This document shows positions 60,818-64,000 of a stretch of DNA of 64,000 bases, in pieces. This DNA is from Treponema vincentii F0403 (lineage in GTDB: Bacteria; Spirochaetota; Spirochaetia; Treponematales; Treponemataceae), in the NCBI RefSeq assembly GCF_000412995.1, contig NZ_KE332512.1, positions 1,955,959 to 2,019,958 of the forward strand. Reading direction: 5' to 3'. Numbering within the stretch: the stretch's first letter is position 1; each line of letters begins with the position of its first letter. A program made the translations under genes and the position numbers. The notes below the pieces were generated by a model. It saw only the letters and a program-made list of their open reading frames with translations. It was not told the DNA's origin and made no database searches.

Positions 60818-61078
60818 TTATTCATAATGAGTCCACATTCTTAGAATACGGACTATATGTTCCTTTTCAAAAACTTCATATATCAAACGATGCTGTATAT
60901 TAATTCTTCTTGAATATTTTCCTGCTAAATCACCAACTAACTTTTCGTAAGGCGGAGAGTTTTCAAAAGGATTATTCTTGATAACTTCAATTAAATATTT
61001 TACTGTTTGTTTTAGATTTGACAGTTCAATTTTCTTACTATCTTTTGCCGCCTGTTTTGAATAAACTACAGTCCACAT
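60818..61078 (-). CDS. yoeB: Txe/YoeB family toxin
   Basis: An 86-residue RelE-fold mRNA interferase. The YoeB catalytic set is intact: Glu45 in YEKLVGDLAG, Arg64 in QHRLIYEV, and His84-Tyr85 at the C-terminus (MWTHYE). It should cut mRNA in the ribosomal A site when free. Its ATG overlaps the antitoxin stop, typical of coupled toxin-antitoxin genes. AT content is higher than in neighbouring genes, consistent with horizontal acquisition. Confidence 0.9.
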   Translation of the reverse strand: MWTVVYSKQAAKDSKKIELSNLKQTVKYLIEVIKNNPFENSPPYEKLVGDLAGKYSRRINIQHRLIYEVFEKEHIVRILRMWTHYE

Positions 61079-61320
61079 TACCAGTCAAGTTCCTTAATAC
61101 TCTCTTCCAATGGCTCTTTACTTGCTTCAATGATTGATTCTCTCATTCCCGGAATAGAGCACAAGTATAAGGTTTCTTGAATAGCGTCCCAGTCGTCCTC
61201 TGAAATTAAAACCGCATTATTTCTTTTACCGGAAATGATAATCGGTTCATGGAACTCTTTTGTTTGGTCAATTAAGTTATAGAGATTTATTCTCGCTGCG
61301 GTAGCTGTCAGTATTGTCAT
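61078..61320 (-). CDS. yefM: Phd/YefM family antitoxin
   Basis: An 80-residue antitoxin. The N-terminal DNA-binding domain reads TATAARINLYNLIDQTKEFH, EPIIISGKRNNAVLISEDDW. The C-terminal helix EETL-like and acidic end (SIIEASKEPLEESIKELDW) wraps the toxin. It neutralises YoeB and represses the operon through the palindrome at 61341-61370. The start lies just after an extended -10 (TGCTATAAT) at about 61341-61333, leaving a very short leader. Confidence 0.9.
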   Translation of the reverse strand: MTILTATAARINLYNLIDQTKEFHEPIIISGKRNNAVLISEDDWDAIQETLYLCSIPGMRESIIEASKEPLEESIKELDW

Positions 61321-61332
61321 TTACATACCCCC

Positions 61333-61370
61333 ATTATAGCACATAACGTACGAATAACCGTACGTTATGT
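61333..61370 (-). promoter_or_regulatory. yefM-yoeB operator and extended -10 promoter
   Basis: A perfect 12-bp inverted repeat, ACATAACGTACG and CGTACGTTATGT, is separated by AATAAC (61341-61370). On the minus strand it is followed at once by TGCTATAAT (61341-61333), an extended -10. The palindrome covers the place of a -35 box, so the antitoxin complex would block RNA polymerase. Confidence 0.75.
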
Positions 61371-61453
61371 CAAGAGGAAAATTGCTTTTTATTCTGGCAC
61401 CCTATCCTTTTCTTGCGGAAGATTATATTTCATGCTACTATACTCCACTGAAT

Positions 61454-62959
61454 ATGGATACCGGAGAACCCCCGCATATAGTCTTACTGCTCATCAGTTT
61501 ATTGGCGCTCTTTTTGCTGTCGATGTTTTTTTCGTCGGCGGAGACGGCGTTCTTGTCTTTGAATAAGCTCAAGCTGCGGTTTTTACGCGAACGGAATAAT
61601 AAGGCTGCAGCGCGGGCGGAAAAAATTCTGCAAAACAAACAAAAGTTTTTATCGACGATTTTGATAGGGAACAGCATTGTAAACATCGCTATTTCCGTGG
61701 TGCTGACCGCCGCCGCGCTGCGGATATTTGGGGATGCAGGGTTGGGTATTGCGGTTGCCGCCGGTACGGTACTGCTGCTGATCTTCGGCGAAATTCTGCC
61801 GAAATCTATTGCCCTGGTGTATCCCGATGCGCTGAGCCTTGTGTTTGCTCGCTTTATTCTGTTAGTAATGGCAATTCTTTCACCGGCGGTCAAGCTTTTT
61901 TCTGCAGTTACCGGCGTTTTGCTGCGGCTGTGCGGAATCCGCGAGGCGCAAAATACTGCGGCCGTTACCGAAGCGGATTTACGGGAATTCTTTCAGGCGC
62001 GGGAAGAAGGCGGCTTTATCGGCAGCGATGAACGCACTTTGCTGACAAACATTCTCCGTTACGGCGATTTTTCCGTTCGCAGTGTGATGACCCCGCGGCG
62101 CGATATTGCGGCAATCCATATCGGCGCCACTGCAGCGGAAATTATCGAATTGTCAAAAAAATCCCGGTTTTCTCGCTTTCCGGTGTACAGCACAAACATC
62201 GATGATATACAAGGTTTTTTCTATATTAAAGACTTTCTGTTTTCCCCCGAATACTTGGACGGAAGCGCCGCTTTTCAGGTAAGCGCCTATCTGCGTAAAC
62301 CGCTTTTTGTATTTGAAACGGCAAAGCTCGCTCAAGTGGAGAAAAAATTCCATACCGAGCAGCAAACGATGGCGATTGTGCTCGATGAATACGGCGGAAC
62401 AGCGGGGTTGATAACCGTTGAGGATGTCAGCGAAGAGATATTCGGCAGTATTCTTGACGAATATGATGTACGGGAAAATGCCGTGGAACCGAATGCCGCC
62501 GCCCAAACAGCCGGCACCCTACAAGCGGTATCTGCCGTACAAGCGGATAAACTCCTATACGCGAACCGCGCCGTACAAGCAAATACCGCCGGGCAAACAG
62601 GCACTGCCGCTGAGTCGGGGCGGGCAGGGCAGCTGCTGCAATCGGAGCAAATAGGAACACCGCAAACGGGGCAGCCGGCTGCTCTGTCCGAAGAGGCAAA
62701 TAGTGCATCCGTAAATGCATTAAAGACTATACCGTGCTTTATCGCAGGTGTCACCCGGCTCAGCGACTTAAACGAACAGCTGAACCTCAATCTTGAATCG
62801 GAGTATAGCGACACTATCGGCGGCTATATCATGGAAAAGGCGGGAGAAATTCCTTCCGCCGGTTATTCGGTCGGTATCGAACCGTATCTTTTTACCGTAA
62901 CAAAGGTTGAAGCAAACCGCATTGTGCAAATTGAAGTACGGATGCAGGCGGAAGCATGA
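61454..62959 (+). CDS. CNNM/CorC-type membrane protein with CBS domains
   Basis: About 501 residues. A DUF21/CNNM membrane domain (about 10-170: FSSAETAFLSLNKLKLRFLR, FGEILPKSIALVYPDA) is followed by a CBS pair (about 190-320: VMTPRRDIAAI, KSRFSRFPVYS, MAIVLDEYGGTAGLITVEDV) and a CorC_HlyC domain at the end. Between the last two is an insertion of about 75 residues rich in Ala, Gln and Thr with AVQA repeats. Members move magnesium or cobalt or are called haemolysin-like. The start is uncertain: 61454 precedes the first helix, but the frame is open to 61367, inside the toxin-antitoxin operator. Confidence 0.85.
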   Translation: MDTGEPPHIVLLLISLLALFLLSMFFSSAETAFLSLNKLKLRFLRERNNKAAARAEKILQNKQKFLSTILIGNSIVNIAISVVLTAAALRIFGDAGLGIAVAAGTVLLLIFGEILPKSIALVYPDALSLVFARFILLVMAILSPAVKLFSAVTGVLLRLCGIREAQNTAAVTEADLREFFQAREEGGFIGSDERTLLTNILRYGDFSVRSVMTPRRDIAAIHIGATAAEIIELSKKSRFSRFPVYSTNIDDIQGFFYIKDFLFSPEYLDGSAAFQVSAYLRKPLFVFETAKLAQVEKKFHTEQQTMAIVLDEYGGTAGLITVEDVSEEIFGSILDEYDVRENAVEPNAAAQTAGTLQAVSAVQADKLLYANRAVQANTAGQTGTAAESGRAGQLLQSEQIGTPQTGQPAALSEEANSASVNALKTIPCFIAGVTRLSDLNEQLNLNLESEYSDTIGGYIMEKAGEIPSAGYSVGIEPYLFTVTKVEANRIVQIEVRMQAEA

Positions 62960-64000
62960 ACATCGTTATTATCAGTGTTGAAATAGTTATCCTGCTTGCC
63001 TGCGCCGCCTTTTTTTCCGGCACGGAAACGGCGGTAACCGCTATTACGCGGTCGGAATACCGCAGTCTTAAAAAAAGCTCCCGTAAGAATGCGCAGCGGT
63101 TAGCCCGATTGGTAGAAATGAAGGATAGAATTGTTACGACCGCGCTTATCGGTACCAATTTTGTCAACACATTGAATTCAGGGCTCATCACCGCTTTTAC
63201 CCTCAATGTATTCGGTGCGCAGGCGGTTCCCGCAGCAACTGCGGTTATCACCGTGCTTATTATCATCCTCGCCGAAATTTTCCCTAAAGCGCTGGCAGCC
63301 GAACGGGCGGAAGCAATCGGCAAGAGCGCCGCACTGCCGCTGTATGTGTGCTACACGCTGCTCCGCCCCGTTGTGGCGGTGTTTTCGTTGTTGACAAAGG
63401 CGGTGCTCAAGCTGGCTCATGTCCGGCTGAAAACGGCGCCGGATACCCTCAAAGAAAAAGACCTCCAGCTGCTGGTTCATATCGGACAAGAAGACGGCGC
63501 ACTCGCGGCCGGAGAAGAAGCCTTGCTGCGAAAGGCCGTTTTGCTGCAGGATGTTAAGCTCCGCAATATTATGACGCCGCGTACTGCGATTATCTCCGTC
63601 GATGCCGCCTCGACTTTTCCGCAGGTCATCGAACAATTCCGCCGCAGCCGTTTTTCCCGTCTGCCTGTTTACGATGCCGAAACAAAGACCGTTACCGGTA
63701 TTATTCATTATAAGTCGCTGTTGTTTGCGTTGCAGGAAGGGCGCAAACCGGAAATTACTGCCTTGCAGCGTCCCGCAATTTTTATCCCCGAAGGTGCTTC
63801 CATCTTTTCGGTAATCAAGGCGATGAATGCCAATATGCAAAATATTGCAATCATCATCGATGAACACGGAGGCGTGGCGGGACTTATTACAATGGACGAC
63901 ATTATTGCGGCGGTGTTCAGTACGGTGCAGGACGAATACGGTAAGGCTCGGAATGACCCGATGCGTTCGGTACGGTTTATCAATACCTCGCAGCTTGTTA
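62956..64000 (+). CDS. Second CNNM/CorC-type CBS protein, cut by window end
   Basis: At least 348 residues; the gene runs off the window. It starts with an ATG that overlaps the previous stop (ATGA), so the pair is translationally coupled. A DUF21 membrane domain (FFSGTETAVTAITRSEYRSL, ILAEIFPKALAAERA) is followed by CBS domains (IMTPRTAIISV, RRSRFSRLPVYD, AIIIDEHGGVAGLITMDDII). The low-complexity insertion of the first protein is absent. The tandem arrangement suggests the two act as a heterodimer. Confidence 0.88.
   Translation, partial: MNIVIISVEIVILLACAAFFSGTETAVTAITRSEYRSLKKSSRKNAQRLARLVEMKDRIVTTALIGTNFVNTLNSGLITAFTLNVFGAQAVPAATAVITVLIIILAEIFPKALAAERAEAIGKSAALPLYVCYTLLRPVVAVFSLLTKAVLKLAHVRLKTAPDTLKEKDLQLLVHIGQEDGALAAGEEALLRKAVLLQDVKLRNIMTPRTAIISVDAASTFPQVIEQFRRSRFSRLPVYDAETKTVTGIIHYKSLLFALQEGRKPEITALQRPAIFIPEGASIFSVIKAMNANMQNIAIIIDEHGGVAGLITMDDIIAAVFSTVQDEYGKARNDPMRSVRFINTSQLV

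Overview
The window looks like a chromosomal segment of a host-associated spirochaete, most likely an oral Treponema. The GC content is in the mid-40s by eye, which fits the T. vincentii/T. medium side better than T. denticola. The evidence is a WhiG/FliA sigma factor followed by a FapA-type protein as in treponemal motility clusters, a treponeme-type beta-barrel outer-membrane protein, a BMP-type nucleoside ABC transporter, tRNA genes without encoded CCA ends plus a CCA-adding enzyme, and many TPR proteins. The species call is an inference.

Layout. 1-2150: 5S rRNA, a TPR lipoprotein and tRNA-Glu. 2228-4640: a PadR-controlled envelope module on the minus strand (PadR, DUF1700, PspC, a small membrane protein, a DUF4097-type protein). 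4729-9398: a secreted LamG/FN3 protein and a very large TPR protein. 9449-14768: deoC, an adenosine deaminase-like gene, mnmG, a hotdog thioesterase and ruvB. 14807-21218: a chemoreceptor, xseB, mutL and a HerA-like ATPase. 21299-25595: a motility segment (unknown membrane protein, whiG, fapA-like gene, small unknown protein, SwrB-like membrane protein). 25624-33972: TatD nuclease, tRNA-Cys, a nested palindromic repeat, FIST protein, aldehyde dehydrogenase, IclR regulator, pseudouridine synthase, outer-membrane protein and peroxiredoxin. 34060-39631: cca, a divergent DAACS-family transporter, a flavin reductase-like protein, aspA and cdd. 39655-44297: two treponemal envelope proteins, two nested palindromes, eda and a ClC channel/antiporter. 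44372-48642: a nucleobase permease, its decayed tandem duplicate, and a THEP1-like NTPase with a MocA-like cytidylyltransferase. 48664-53166: BMP/NupABC-type transporter. 53468-60588: acylphosphatase, PHP phosphatase, a ThiD/PdxK kinase, pyrimidine-nucleoside phosphorylase, recJ and an M20 peptidase. 60585-61370: a HicB remnant and a YefM/YoeB toxin-antitoxin pair. 61454-64000: two tandem CNNM/CorC-type CBS proteins, the second cut by the window end.

Nucleoside and base salvage is a recurring theme. The BMP/NupABC transporter, NCS2 permease, cdd, pyrimidine-nucleoside phosphorylase, deoC and the adenosine deaminase-like protein can together import nucleosides and convert them to bases, ribose/deoxyribose phosphates and central metabolites. 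The MocA/NTPase pair next to the permease suggests a molybdenum hydroxylase (xanthine dehydrogenase type) elsewhere in the genome.

The most unusual content is in the intergenic DNA. A family of 140-230 base nested inverted repeats (26717-26945, 41664-41806, 41866-42008) has arms that differ between copies but remain complementary within each copy, with G-U pairs in one of them. An array of hairpins with AGGAT-type loops follows recJ and shares a module with the first of these. Other points of note are a displaced aspA start codon, a DAACS transporter lacking the family's binding motifs, an M23-like protein without catalytic residues, a probable leaderless cdd and several gene remnants.
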